Assembly (NCBI GenBank): GCA_002839445.1
Contig: PGYB01000016.1
Location: forward strand, 1-64,000
Source of the DNA: Candidatus Riflebacteria bacterium HGW-Riflebacteria-1
Lineage (GTDB): Bacteria; Muiribacteriota; Ozemobacteria; Ozemobacterales; Ozemobacteraceae
Direction: 5' to 3'
Length of the DNA: 64,000 nucleotides
The notes under the pieces are model-generated. The model searched no databases. It was not told the DNA's origin and saw only the letters and a list, made by a program, of their open reading frames with translations. This document shows positions 25,218 to 34,061 of the stretch, in pieces; positions within the stretch are counted from its first letter, which is position 1, and the number at the start of each line of letters is the position of its first letter. A program made the position numbers and the translations under genes.

Positions 25218-25951
25218 CACTTGATCGCCAGCATCGACATGAAATTAAAGCACTGAAACCAGACGTCAGCGCTTTTGAAACCGGATCTGATAAGGCGATC
25301 ACGGTGGTCCTTGATGGTTTCGGGAATAAGCACATTTTCGAGAGCAGCGCGTTTCTGGCTGATTTCGAGATCGCTGTAGCCGTTGGCTTTTTTGAAGGCG
25401 TGGTAGACCTCGATCAACAGCTTGTTTACTGCCTGATCTTCGAATCTAACTTTTTCTGACAGAATAAAGATGCCGTTTGGGCGCATGCCGGCAAAGATGC
25501 GGTCGAGCAACTCGCGGCGACGCGCTTTATCGACGAACTGCAAGGTGAAATTCATCACCACCACCGAGGCGTCTTCAATCTCGCAGTTGAGAATGTCGTC
25601 ACAGTGATACTCGATTCTGGTCGCGGCATTGTTGCCTGTCTGAGCGGCGATGCAGCTGTCGATCATTGCCCGGGAGTTGTCGACGGCGATGATTCGGCAG
25701 TTTTCAGCCCGGAGCCCTTTTTGCATCGACTGCGCGCTGGCACCGAGCGAGCAGCCAAGGTCGTAGAGGCATGTATTGTTCTGGGCAAACTGCGCCGTCA
25801 GCGTCTCGATCATGCCGATTATTGCCGGGTAGCCAGGAATAGAGCGCAGCAGCATGTCAGGAAAAACCGCGGCGACGCGCTCGTCAAACACGAAGTCCTG
25901 CGGCTTTTTGATTGCTTCTGAAAATATTCTGTCTTTGTTTGAATTGTTCAT
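25217..25951 (-). CDS. cmoA: carboxy-SAM synthase CmoA
   Basis: Makes carboxy-S-adenosylmethionine from SAM and prephenate for use by CmoB. 244 residues, typical. Visible signatures are FDERVAAVFPDMLLRSIPGY (about 22-41), the SAM loop LYDLGCSLGASAQSM near residue 63, and NFTLQFVDKARR near 133. First gene of the cmoA-cmoB pair. This pair is best known from Gammaproteobacteria, so its presence here points to transfer or to a diderm lineage that shares the pathway. Confidence 0.96.
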   Translation of the reverse strand: MNNSNKDRIFSEAIKKPQDFVFDERVAAVFPDMLLRSIPGYPAIIGMIETLTAQFAQNNTCLYDLGCSLGASAQSMQKGLRAENCRIIAVDNSRAMIDSCIAAQTGNNAATRIEYHCDDILNCEIEDASVVVMNFTLQFVDKARRRELLDRIFAGMRPNGIFILSEKVRFEDQAVNKLLIEVYHAFKKANGYSDLEISQKRAALENVLIPETIKDHRDRLIRSGFKSADVWFQCFNFMSMLAIK

Positions 25952-26045
25952 GATTTGACCATCATTAAGTGTGATTTATACTGTAATTCGCCGTAATTGT
26001 GTAAAGGACTAGTCTTTTGTCAAAATTGAAAGTATTTATAAAAAT

Positions 26046-26129
26046 TGTCATTGCGAGGAGCGCAGCGACGAAGCAATCTCTCTTGTCAAAAAGATTACAA
26101 GAGATTGCTTCGCTTCGCTCGCAATGACA
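26046..26129. repeat. palindromic intergenic repeat (ATTGCGAGGAGCG type)
   Basis: Large imperfect inverted repeat. The left arm is 26046-26086, beginning TGTCATTGCGAGGAGCG and ending with GAAGCAATCTC. The right arm is 26097-26129, beginning ACAAGAGATTGCTTCG and ending with CGCAATGACA. Arms of about 33 bases around a loop of about 10. Sequences of this kind, with ATTGCGAG and GAAGCAATC ends, are scattered in many bacterial genomes as REP-like elements. It lies between cmoA and the HINT protein gene and could end transcription or act as a mobile palindrome. Confidence 0.8.
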
Positions 26130-26160
26130 GATCATATCCATGCTCAATCTTGACAGGCCA

Positions 26161-29148
26161 CTAGAAGCCCCCGCCGGTGCGGCGTGGGGGTGTGTAAGGC
26201 GTTGCGATGCTGCCGCCGCCACTGCTGCCGGGGTTGCCGGTGCTGGTGCTGCCACCACCTGAGTGTGTGCTGCCCGACCCGCCCGGGCTTGATCCGCCAG
26301 GGTTGTTTGAGCTCGACCCACCAGGATTGCCGCTGCTGCCGGGGGTGTTGGTTGAATTGCCGCCAGATGTGTTAGCCTGGCCGCCGGCGCTGCCGGGTCC
26401 ACCGGATGTGCTGGTTCCTGACCCGCCGGCGCCGGGATTATTGCCGGTGCCGTCAGCAGTATTGGCACCGCCATCAGCTCCGCCTGGCTGGCCGGTTGCA
26501 GTGTTGTCGGTAGCACTACCAGAACTGCCGCTGCCGGGCGCCCCGGATGTGGCGTTTTCGTTGCCGCCTGCTTCGCCGCCACCACCTGGCTTGCATACTT
26601 CGCATTGGCATACTGGCTTGTTGTGGGCCAGAATGCCGTCGGCGAAAAAGGTCTGGCCGGGCTCAACTTTGGACAGGTTGTAGACTTTTGTGTCAGACAA
26701 AACGGTCGAGATTGCTACTATCTTGTGCCAGTCATCGTCGCTGCCGAATACTTCAGCACCAGCCCTGAGCTTTCCTGTCTGCATTTTGTAGATATCAAAC
26801 GTGAACCCCGGATCGACAGAGGCCCAGCCATTACGGGCGTATAGCGGGTGTTCATCGGTGAGTCGCAGAGTTTTGCCGTCAGCGAAGGTGAGCGTGGTAA
26901 GGTGATCGCGCTCTGGCGATTCTAGTGCCATGACTTCGCCAGTGACGCGAGTTTTGCCGGATTCGTCATAGGCTGCGACTTTGTCGCCCACCGTGACTTC
27001 TTCTATTGCCCTGAGCGAAGAATCGGCCATGAGGATCATGGTGCCAGCAGCAAAGCAGCAGGTAGTGCATTTGCGCGTGGTCTGGTCAGAACTGTTTTCG
27101 GGTGGCGGCGGGTTTTCGCGCCAGGAATAGCTGCCCTCGGTCGGGTCAACGCCAGGAGAGCCAGGAGTTGCGTTCCAGGTACCACCAGTCTCGATTTCGA
27201 TGGGTGGACGCACATTGCTGAACTGGCTGTTAACTGGCTCAACAGTATTTCCGCCATGACTGGTGCTGCTTTTGCTGCTGGTCGGAGCAATGGCCGCTAC
27301 CCGGTAGCTTTTTTCGCCACCATCAGGCGGGCCGCCGGCTGGTTCGAAGTCGCGTTCGCCACCAACAGGTGATGGTATTAATTTCTTCGCGCCATTGCGA
27401 TGGCTCCAGGTGGGATCACCGGGAGGAGTGCCAGGAGTGCCGGGGTTCCAGACCCAGGTTCCGCCGGGGCGAGCGCTTGGAGGTTCTGGAGCCGGTTTTG
27501 GCAGTGGCCAGTCCGTGTGTTCAAGGGTTCTGACGTCTTCTCGCGGGCTTTGCGAGCCGGTGTCGTCGTAATACTTGCGCAAAAAAGTCATCAGATCGCC
27601 CATTTTGATCGAAAAGCCCGATTCGGGGTCAACGAAAGTGTAGTCTTTGGTGTATTTTTCGACAAATACTCTGACGTTTTTTTCGGGTTTGACGATCTCT
27701 ATCGAGGCGTCGGTCTCGCGAAATACTGGTGTCGCATTTTCAAAGTCGCCTTCGACGATATCGACGTAGCGCGAAGCATCTGAGAGTTGCGACAGGCTCT
27801 GAATAAACTGCGCCGGGTCAACGTTAAACTGCGGCTTGAGCAGCTTGATAAATTCGCTCTGCTTCATTTTTGGCTCGTAATAGCGCGGGTCAAGTCGGGG
27901 CTTGGTATTGAGCAGAAAGGTCAGGTTGAGGTCACGCAACCAGTTGATCAGGTCAGCCGGAGGCTGCGTTGTGCGCGGGTGGTCAAGCTCAAGATAGGTT
28001 TTGTCGAGCGATTTTTCTTTGCGTTCCCAGGTGCCGCCGGGCACGGTGAAATTCTGGATCATGTTGGCCAGAAACATATTCTCAGCGCGGTTTCGGGTGG
28101 TGTTGTTAACATCGGCCGGAAATTTGGCCAGCAGTTCTTCGGCGCTGAGCTTGTTGTTAAGCTTGTTTCCGCCGAGATTGCTTATAGCTGATTCAAGAGA
28201 GGCGTGTGCCACGAAATTCTGCAGATAGGCGTCTGAAAGGCCGCTGATATACTGGGAAAGTGCAAAACGGTCGGTGCGGCTGAGAATGCTGAGTCCGTGC
28301 CAGATTCTCGGGTCGATTTTGGTGACTCTGACCATTTTTTTGAGGGTTTTGCTGTCGGCAATTCCGCCCGCTGTAGTGATCTGGCGGCTTAAAACGGCAA
28401 AGGTGTCGCCGGCGCGGCAGGTCTGGCCTTCTTCCAGCAAAATTTCGCTGATTCTGCCGTTTGTCTGTGGCCGCAGCGAGATTTCACCCGTCGAACCGTT
28501 CGCAGGAACCAGTGTTGCCACGACACTGTTGATATCTACGCTCTGATTGGCTGCCGCGAAGATTTTTTTGACGATAAAATCGTTAACATCGGCGCCATTA
28601 AGCATGGCCGGAAGTATTCGCAGCGCGGCTGCTCTTGGTGCACCGTATTCAGGACTTTCATACTCGGAGGCTTCGGTTGATGTACTGTTTAACGCCGGTT
28701 CTGGAGAAATAATGTAACGTCCGTAAACAAGGGCTTTTGCACCTTCGAATTCGCCGAGGGCGTAAACATTGATGTGATGAAGATACCAGAGCCTCTGCAT
28801 GCCTCTGACGTTGCTGCCCGGCATTGCGTTGGCCACGTCTTCGCAGACGACAGTGACTTTGCCTTCGTCAGATCCAAACGGGTTAAGCTCCTTTACGCCA
28901 TGCGTCGGGTGCACTCCGACCACTTTTTCGTAGGGTTGAAACTCTTTCTGATACCAGCGTCCTTTGCGCAGTTCGCTTTCTGCCCAGTCAACTCCTGACA
29001 GGGCAAGCAATTCGGCTTTGCGAACGGCACTGATCGCTTTCACATGCTTCATTTCGCTTGAAGAATAGCGTAAAAGCCCGCTCACTACTACAAAAAAGAC
29101 CGAGCCAAGAATTACGGCAACCATTATTGCCGAGCCACGCTTTTTCAT
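26161..29148 (-). CDS. PilX-like pilin assembly protein with HINT domain and Gly/Ser-rich tail
   Basis: 995 residues with five parts. Residues 1-45 are a membrane anchor (MKKRGSAIMVAVILGSVFF) like the PilX/GspK group, without the GFTLIE motif. Residues 46-570 are an exported region with a PEP-like WAESELRKGRWY segment and a lipoyl-like GRISEILLEEGQTCRAG stretch near 245. Residues about 550-690 are Pro-rich with two GGTW..PG.PG units. Residues about 698-843 form a HINT domain: CFAAGTMILMADSS at the N-side, DEHPLYARNGW in the middle, and VYNLSKVEPG..FFADGILAHN at the end. Residues 844-995 are almost pure Gly, Ser, Asn, Thr, Pro. The residue after HN is Lys, so splicing with a Cys/Ser/Thr +1 is not expected, but cleavage is. 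CxxCC and CxCxxC clusters flank the domain. Last gene of the pilin operon. Confidence 0.8.
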   Translation of the reverse strand: MKKRGSAIMVAVILGSVFFVVVSGLLRYSSSEMKHVKAISAVRKAELLALSGVDWAESELRKGRWYQKEFQPYEKVVGVHPTHGVKELNPFGSDEGKVTVVCEDVANAMPGSNVRGMQRLWYLHHINVYALGEFEGAKALVYGRYIISPEPALNSTSTEASEYESPEYGAPRAAALRILPAMLNGADVNDFIVKKIFAAANQSVDINSVVATLVPANGSTGEISLRPQTNGRISEILLEEGQTCRAGDTFAVLSRQITTAGGIADSKTLKKMVRVTKIDPRIWHGLSILSRTDRFALSQYISGLSDAYLQNFVAHASLESAISNLGGNKLNNKLSAEELLAKFPADVNNTTRNRAENMFLANMIQNFTVPGGTWERKEKSLDKTYLELDHPRTTQPPADLINWLRDLNLTFLLNTKPRLDPRYYEPKMKQSEFIKLLKPQFNVDPAQFIQSLSQLSDASRYVDIVEGDFENATPVFRETDASIEIVKPEKNVRVFVEKYTKDYTFVDPESGFSIKMGDLMTFLRKYYDDTGSQSPREDVRTLEHTDWPLPKPAPEPPSARPGGTWVWNPGTPGTPPGDPTWSHRNGAKKLIPSPVGGERDFEPAGGPPDGGEKSYRVAAIAPTSSKSSTSHGGNTVEPVNSQFSNVRPPIEIETGGTWNATPGSPGVDPTEGSYSWRENPPPPENSSDQTTRKCTTCCFAAGTMILMADSSLRAIEEVTVGDKVAAYDESGKTRVTGEVMALESPERDHLTTLTFADGKTLRLTDEHPLYARNGWASVDPGFTFDIYKMQTGKLRAGAEVFGSDDDWHKIVAISTVLSDTKVYNLSKVEPGQTFFADGILAHNKPVCQCEVCKPGGGGEAGGNENATSGAPGSGSSGSATDNTATGQPGGADGGANTADGTGNNPGAGGSGTSTSGGPGSAGGQANTSGGNSTNTPGSSGNPGGSSSNNPGGSSPGGSGSTHSGGGSTSTGNPGSSGGGSIATPYTPPRRTGGGF

Positions 29149-29163
29149 ATCAGCCTCCCGCCG

Positions 29164-29664
29164 TCAAAATACGTTCATCAGCGCGATGCGGTTGGTTACT
29201 GCAAACTCGCGCTGGTCAGCTTCAAAGCACAGCTTATACTCAATAACTGAATTGCCGTGTCGTCTTGCCAGAAACTCTTTTATACTGGACCCCAGCGTTT
29301 TTGCCCCGGAAAGATAAGGCCCGAGCAGGCTGTCATAGTTCAACAGCACGAGCTGGTCTTTTTCGTTCACAAAAATTACCTGCGTCTGATTCAGCGAGTT
29401 GCGATAAACGATCTGAGAATGCCATTCGCCTGCGCTTGAGCCAGCCGGCTTCGGCGGGTAAAGAATTGCCGAACCGAACTTGATCTCAGAGGCGATTTCC
29501 TGGTCAACCCGCCGCACGTCGTGATAAGAGTCGAGGCGGTTCATGGTGGTTGTCGCCCGTCGCGAATACGAAAAAACCGGTATTATAAACAGCATTACCA
29601 GCGTAAAAACCGCAATGGCAACCAGAACTTCAATAATTGTAAAACCCTGTTTCTGACTGTTCAT
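29164..29664 (-). CDS. prepilin-like protein (PilW/GspJ type)
   Basis: 166 residues with a class III leader: MNSQKQG|FTIIEVLVAIAVF, where the bar marks the predicted prepilin peptidase site and Glu at +5 is present. The rest is a small globular part with SRRATTTMNRLDSYHDVRRVDQE, typical of PilW/GspJ-like minor pilins. Expected at the inner membrane, in a pilus or pseudopilus tip. It is 15 bases ahead of the HINT protein and 9 bases after the next pilin-like gene, forming a three-gene minus-strand unit. Confidence 0.88.
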   Translation of the reverse strand: MNSQKQGFTIIEVLVAIAVFTLVMLFIIPVFSYSRRATTTMNRLDSYHDVRRVDQEIASEIKFGSAILYPPKPAGSSAGEWHSQIVYRNSLNQTQVIFVNEKDQLVLLNYDSLLGPYLSGAKTLGSSIKEFLARRHGNSVIEYKLCFEADQREFAVTNRIALMNVF

Positions 29665-29673
29665 TTCTATTCC

Positions 29674-30141
29674 TTAAATGCCAGGTCTGGTCTTGAGTCG
29701 CGATAGTTCAAAGTTATGAGGCCTTTTGTGGTCGCTATCATGATTGCCCCATCTGAATTCTATGCGCATTTTGTAAAGGTCGCCGTCAAGGGAAATGTGC
29801 GATGTCGCCTGCAGGTTGCGCAGCATTTCGATGTCAGAAAAGTAGTCGTCGCTGAACAGCAGCGTGACATCGTTTTCGCCAAGATCTGAAGCCGGAAGTT
29901 CGCCCAGATAATTGATGCGGCGTTCAAGATCGTTCAGATACCAGTTGCAGGCATTCATGGCAACAGTAACTCCCCGCAAAAGATTGTGCGAATCAGTAGC
30001 AGTCGGTGCCAGAGCCTTTATTGTGTAGCCGAACAGCAGAAAGAAGAGGATCATGGCCATCATGGCCTCAACCAGTGAAAAGCCATTTTTCGTGCGCAGG
30101 CATTTGTGATCATCTTTGCAAGACAAATTTACCAGGTGCAT
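29674..30141 (-). CDS. prepilin-like minor pilin (PilV/GspI-like)
   Basis: 155 residues. A 19-residue basic leader ends in KNG|FSLVEAMMAMILFFLLFGY, a class III prepilin site with Glu at +5. The globular part includes NACNWYLNDLERRINYLGE. The start is set at 30141; the frame is open further to 30273, but that part reads as non-pilin sequence and lies in an inverted repeat. The ribosome-binding site is weak (GGGAAACG). First gene of the three-gene pilin-like unit. Assignment to PilV versus another minor pilin is uncertain. Confidence 0.82.
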   Translation of the reverse strand: MHLVNLSCKDDHKCLRTKNGFSLVEAMMAMILFFLLFGYTIKALAPTATDSHNLLRGVTVAMNACNWYLNDLERRINYLGELPASDLGENDVTLLFSDDYFSDIEMLRNLQATSHISLDGDLYKMRIEFRWGNHDSDHKRPHNFELSRLKTRPGI

Positions 30142-30230
30142 CAGGTTCGTTTCCCAAGGTTTCTGTAGTTGTGGTGTCTGTTCTGTAATAATGATACTAC
30201 AAATACAGACGATGCACCTGCTGAATTTGT
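30123..30230. repeat. inverted repeat spanning the start of a pilin gene
   Basis: Arms of 20 bases at 30123-30142 and 30211-30230 pair with about two or three mismatches (core CAGGTGCATC/GATGCACCTG). Inside is a second pair TGTAGT/ACTACA. The left arm overlaps the ATG of the pilin-like gene, so the mRNA would have its start codon in a stem. Confidence 0.6.
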
Positions 30231-30531
30231 TACACGAATGTACCGACGACAAAGGCAATGTCGCCGGCAGCACATTTGCGCGCCATTCCTGTGGCGTAAA
30301 TGTATAAGACCATCCGTGGTCAAAAAGCCAGCTCTGAGCTAATCCTTCTGTCCATGGGATTGCCGCGTCTGGCTACCGCCCTCTCCTCGCGAAGACCATG
30401 GATGGTCAAGTGTCGGTGAGCATCAGGATTGAAGCGAACCGACCAATGACGGCGAACCATCGAACTCATATGTGACAGATGACTGGTAATTTTTACAAGC
30501 CTGCCGCCGCCCTGACAAGGGAGGTGACTGG
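30231..30531. other. intergenic region, nothing recognised
   Basis: Between the pilin operon and the EEP protein gene. Contains GACCATCCGTGGTC and GACCATGGATGGTC (30309-30322 and 30394-30408), about 85 bases apart, each nearly self-complementary, and a repeated GACTGGT word near 30480 and 30527. The open frames here look random. It may be a remnant of a repeated element. Confidence 0.3.
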
Positions 30532-31440
30532 TCATTTTCTTGTATTCTGGAGCCAGTAGTCGTTGAAAACGCAGCCGTGATCAGAGTAGTCGAGATCAAA
30601 GCCGATTACCCGGCAGGTGCCGTATTGCCATGGGCCGCGAATAAAATGGTAGTCAATTTTTACATCAGGCTTGTTTTTATACGTTGTATTGAGATTGGCG
30701 CTGGTGTCAATCATGCGTTGAGAAAGCCATTTTATGCGCGCTGAACCTGGTCGCGAATTGAAATCGCCGAGAAGAATCACCGGTTCTTTGCTGGTTTCAG
30801 CGATTTTCCAGATTTCTTCGATCTGCTTTGTTGATTCGTCAGCCTTGAGACTGAGATGCGCAACGAGAATCTTGATTTTGCCGGGTTTGCCAAGGTCGAT
30901 CACCGCTTCGAGACAGCTGCGCTGCTCGTGCTTTTCGTCGGACTTATAAAGGTTGTGATTTTTATGTGAAACTATCGGGTACTTTGACACGATTGCATTG
31001 CCCTGCGTGGCCAGCTTGCCAAACAGACCGCGCTTGTAGTTCTGCTCGTAAACATGGTGATAGCCAAGATATTTTGCGATAAATTTCGGCTGGTTTCTGA
31101 ACAAAACCCGCAGGTCGCCCTGTGAAATTTCGGTGAAGCCGACGATGCTGATTTTGTTGTCTTTAATCAGCTGGGCAATGCCTTTGAGCTTTGATGGCTT
31201 GCCGATTTCTTTGAGTCCGCCGCTTTCTTCACCGCGGGCGTGCGCGATGTTATAAGCAGCAACTCGCACATGAAAGCCAGGCATTTTCTGCGTTACAGCT
31301 TTGGCAATAGATGATCCGCTGCCGGATTCGCTGCTTTGATCAAGTTTTAAGGGCGCGTCGGCAAAAGGCGCCGCCAATGCACCGGTCATACCGGCGCTTA
31401 TCATTATCAGCAATACCAGAACAAAATGTAATGCTCGCAT
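30532..31440 (-). CDS. exported endonuclease/exonuclease/phosphatase family protein
   Basis: 302 residues with a signal peptide (1-23, cleavage near GALAA). The EEP fold shows VRVAAYNIAHARG near residue 56, VGFTEIS near 100 with the metal-binding Glu, LLGDFNSRPGS near residue 224 (Asp226), and the final DYSDHGCVF with His288. These are the Mg2+-dependent phosphodiesterase catalytic residues. Possible substrates outside the cytoplasm are extracellular DNA, phospholipids or nucleotides; the sequence does not say which. AAGGAG precedes the ATG. It is a single-gene unit. Confidence 0.88.
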   Translation of the reverse strand: MRALHFVLVLLIMISAGMTGALAAPFADAPLKLDQSSESGSGSSIAKAVTQKMPGFHVRVAAYNIAHARGEESGGLKEIGKPSKLKGIAQLIKDNKISIVGFTEISQGDLRVLFRNQPKFIAKYLGYHHVYEQNYKRGLFGKLATQGNAIVSKYPIVSHKNHNLYKSDEKHEQRSCLEAVIDLGKPGKIKILVAHLSLKADESTKQIEEIWKIAETSKEPVILLGDFNSRPGSARIKWLSQRMIDTSANLNTTYKNKPDVKIDYHFIRGPWQYGTCRVIGFDLDYSDHGCVFNDYWLQNTRK

Positions 31441-31695
31441 TAAATTACTCCTTCGAAAAACCCTGATTCAACTCATATTATACCTGACTTTTCATAAAAA
31501 GTTTTGTACGAAGTCGCATGTTGCCAGCAATTCTCGGTCAAGAATCCACATTGCCTATCTTCGTGCTCATCAGAGCGGTAATCGCAATCGGCATCAAGTC
31601 GTCATACTGCGCGCCCGGGTGCGATTACGATTACGATTACGAGAACGATTACGATTACGAGAACGAGATAGAAGAAGAGACAGGATATCGACGAT
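31441..31695. repeat. intergenic region with a GATTACGA tandem array
   Basis: Between convergent-looking minus genes. The segment 31621-31667 is a degenerate tandem array of GATTAC/GAGAACGA words (GCGATTACGATTACGATTAC, then GAGAACGATTACGATTACGA). A partial inverse (GCGGTAATCGCAATCGG) lies upstream near 31576. A related copy in opposite orientation is at 5811-5832. No gene is visible here. Confidence 0.6.
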
Positions 31696-31733
31696 AAAAA
31701 AGGCCTGCGGCGGAATATCCGTCGCAGGCCTTT
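31696..31733 (-). terminator. rho-independent terminator of the OPT transporter gene
   Basis: Stem AGGCCTGCG/CGCAGGCCT (31701-31709 with 31723-31731) with a 13-base loop that can pair further (GCGG with CCGT-like bases), followed on the minus strand by a run of six T. Lies 10 bases after the stop of the minus-strand OPT gene. Confidence 0.85.
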
Positions 31734-31742
31734 GATGCTTGA

Positions 31743-34061
31743 TCAGTCGATGGTTTTAACAGGTTTGCGCATAGCGAAATAGGCGAGGGTGGCACACAGA
31801 ATAAGAAAGGCGATTACGCCTCTTGACTGGTTGCCGGCTGCTTCGCCGCTGACTTCAAGTTTGCCGTCAACAGCAGAAACGTATGCCAGTTCCCATTTGC
31901 CGAGCTCAATGGTCTGTTCGACCGAAGTCCCGTTCAGGTTAGCTTTGAACGCTATTACCTGGGTTTTTGCTTTTTGCAGCTGTTCGTTTAGCGCGGTTAT
32001 TTCGGCGGCCTTGGCCTCGACTGCAGCAGTATCAGCAGGAGTTACCGCCTGAAGTTCGCGCTGGGCAATTTTTGCCTGCGAGATTTTTTCGACGATAGAG
32101 TCGGTTGCCGGGTATTCAGCTGGCGAAACCTTGTAGTAGTTGCCAGTTATTGGCTGACCCTTGATTTCGATATTGCTGAGCTGCGTTGACGCAATATGAA
32201 TACCGGGTTTGTTGATGCCTTCCAATAGACCGGGTCTGTTTTCGGCAAAGCCCATCAGCACCATGATACAAACGCCGGTCAGTGCGGCGCCGGCAATCAG
32301 GCCAGATGAATAAAGCACGCCGGTTTCGCGTTTTTCTTCGAGGTCGGGGTCACTTTTGCGTCGTTCAAGAATCCAGCGGATGATGCCGCCGGCCATGATC
32401 GGAACCGACAGCGACAGTGGCAGGTAAAGACCAACGGCGAAGGCAAGCGAGTTGATGCCGAGCAGTTCTACGCCGAGAGCGATGAACATGCCGCTGATGA
32501 CGAGGTTCCATGGCAGATTGCCGCCGATAACGCCGTCAACTACCAGTTTCATCAGGTTGGCCTGCGGTGCCGGCAGTTCGCCGGTCGTGATTGCATCTTT
32601 GAGCAGATACATTACGAAGCCCATGGTCAGACCTGAAGAGATGACACCGATAAACTCACCGATCTGCTGGTATTTTGGGGTAGCGCCGATAAGAAAGCCG
32701 GTTTTGAGATCCTGAGAAGTGTCGCCGGCGATTGCCGCCGCGATACAGACAAAGGCGCCAACGGTAAGAACCGCGACTTTAACATTCGGCATTCCGGCCA
32801 TACCAGCAAGAATGAAGATGATGCAGGTCAGCAGGAGCGTCGCGATGGTCATGCCAGAGATCGGGTTCGATGAAGAACCCAGCAGACCAACGATGCGCGA
32901 TGATACGGTTACGAAGAAGAATCCAAAAACTACGATCAGTATGCCCGATATGGCAGACATGCTGAACGAGTGAAAAATTGTCATATTGAGAAAGATTGTG
33001 GCGACAGCGGCCAAAAACAGTGCGCCGCCGATTATCAGACTCATTGGCAGATCCTGGTCGGTTCTGACAGTTGTGGTTTCACCGCTGTTTTTGCCAAGCT
33101 GTGAGAAGCCGGCTTTAAAGCTTGATATAATGACCGGGATTGATTTAATCAGCGAGAAGATACCGGCAAAGGCAACGCCGCCGGCGCCGATGTAACGTAT
33201 GTAACGCGACCAGATCTGTCCCGGGCCCATGTCTCTAATCAGGTTGCTGAGTTCTGGATAAATTGGCGATGCGCAGTGTTCGCCAAACAGGGTGATAAGC
33301 GGAATAAGCACCAGCCAGCCGAAAATGCCGCCGCTGAGCATTATGGCAGCAATCTGTGGCCCGATGATATAGCCGACGCCAAGAAGTTCAGGTGTGACTT
33401 CTGCGCCGATTTCAGCACCTTTGAACCCTGGAATATGGCTGGCTGGTTCTTTGCTCCAGAATCCGAAAAGACGATTGTGCATCAGTGCCTGATAGAGAGC
33501 TCCGATGCCCATTCCCTGAAAAAGGGTTTTGGCTTTAGAGATGTCCCCCTGACCGGCTACCAGAACTTCGGCGCAGGCGGTTCCTTCTGGATATGGCAGT
33601 TTGCCGTGTTCCTGCACGATCAGATAGCGGCGCAGCGGTATCATGAAAAGCACGCCGATAGCGCCGCCGACAATGGCAATAACTGTTATTTCGAGCTTTG
33701 ATGGCTCAAGACCCCAGATAAAGAAAGCCGGAATCGTGAAAATAACGCCGGCAGCCAGAGATTCCCCGGCCGAGCCAACGGTCTGTACGATGTTGGTTTC
33801 AAGAATAGTGCCCTGTTTGAAAAAGATGCGGAAAATGGCGACGGCCATTACTGCCGCCGGAATTGATGCCGAAACCGTCAGTCCAACCTTGAGGCCAAGG
33901 TAAGCATTGGCGGCACCAAATACTGAGCCGATAATTATGCCGATGATAACAGCCTTCAGCGTGAATTCAAGCGGCGTTTCGCTGGCTGGAACAAAGCTGG
34001 GATAGTCTTTGCCGTCGATTGCCTCGTAGGCTTTAGGCGACAATCTGTCTTTCTGACTCAT
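31743..34061 (-). CDS. oligopeptide transporter, OPT family
   Basis: 772-residue membrane protein with about 14-16 hydrophobic segments. The N-terminus EFTLKAVIIGIIIGSVFGAANAYLGLKVG is the OPT hallmark (shown in parts VIIGIIIG and NAYLGLKVGLT). Also seen are LPYPEGTACAEVLVAG near residue 165 and QDLKTGFLIGATPKYQQIGE near 455. A soluble insert (about 640-745) with a charged helical stretch comes before the last membrane helix, longer than in most prokaryotic OPTs. Family members import peptides or metal chelates by proton symport. It fits a peptide- and amino-acid-fermenting life style. The start at 34061 is chosen for its AGAGGAG site; an upstream ATG at 34091 lacks one. Confidence 0.93.
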   Translation of the reverse strand: MSQKDRLSPKAYEAIDGKDYPSFVPASETPLEFTLKAVIIGIIIGSVFGAANAYLGLKVGLTVSASIPAAVMAVAIFRIFFKQGTILETNIVQTVGSAGESLAAGVIFTIPAFFIWGLEPSKLEITVIAIVGGAIGVLFMIPLRRYLIVQEHGKLPYPEGTACAEVLVAGQGDISKAKTLFQGMGIGALYQALMHNRLFGFWSKEPASHIPGFKGAEIGAEVTPELLGVGYIIGPQIAAIMLSGGIFGWLVLIPLITLFGEHCASPIYPELSNLIRDMGPGQIWSRYIRYIGAGGVAFAGIFSLIKSIPVIISSFKAGFSQLGKNSGETTTVRTDQDLPMSLIIGGALFLAAVATIFLNMTIFHSFSMSAISGILIVVFGFFFVTVSSRIVGLLGSSSNPISGMTIATLLLTCIIFILAGMAGMPNVKVAVLTVGAFVCIAAAIAGDTSQDLKTGFLIGATPKYQQIGEFIGVISSGLTMGFVMYLLKDAITTGELPAPQANLMKLVVDGVIGGNLPWNLVISGMFIALGVELLGINSLAFAVGLYLPLSLSVPIMAGGIIRWILERRKSDPDLEEKRETGVLYSSGLIAGAALTGVCIMVLMGFAENRPGLLEGINKPGIHIASTQLSNIEIKGQPITGNYYKVSPAEYPATDSIVEKISQAKIAQRELQAVTPADTAAVEAKAAEITALNEQLQKAKTQVIAFKANLNGTSVEQTIELGKWELAYVSAVDGKLEVSGEAAGNQSRGVIAFLILCATLAYFAMRKPVKTID

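Noticed and set aside
25965..26666. 233-residue open frame on the minus strand
   Set aside because: It runs through the ATTGCGAG palindrome and then out of frame across the Gly/Ser-rich tail of the HINT protein; the Ala/Pro-rich product reflects the low-complexity GC pattern.
26207..26683. 158-residue Pro/Leu-rich frame on the plus strand
   Set aside because: Antisense of the Gly/Ser-rich tail; no ribosome-binding site and composition explained by the repeat.
26161..29148. true splicing intein
   Set aside because: The residue after the terminal HN is Lys, not Cys, Ser or Thr, and the flanks are not halves of a known enzyme, so cleavage-type HINT fits better.
31621..31667. CRISPR-like array
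   Set aside because: Units are too short and run together without unique spacers; no cas genes in the window.
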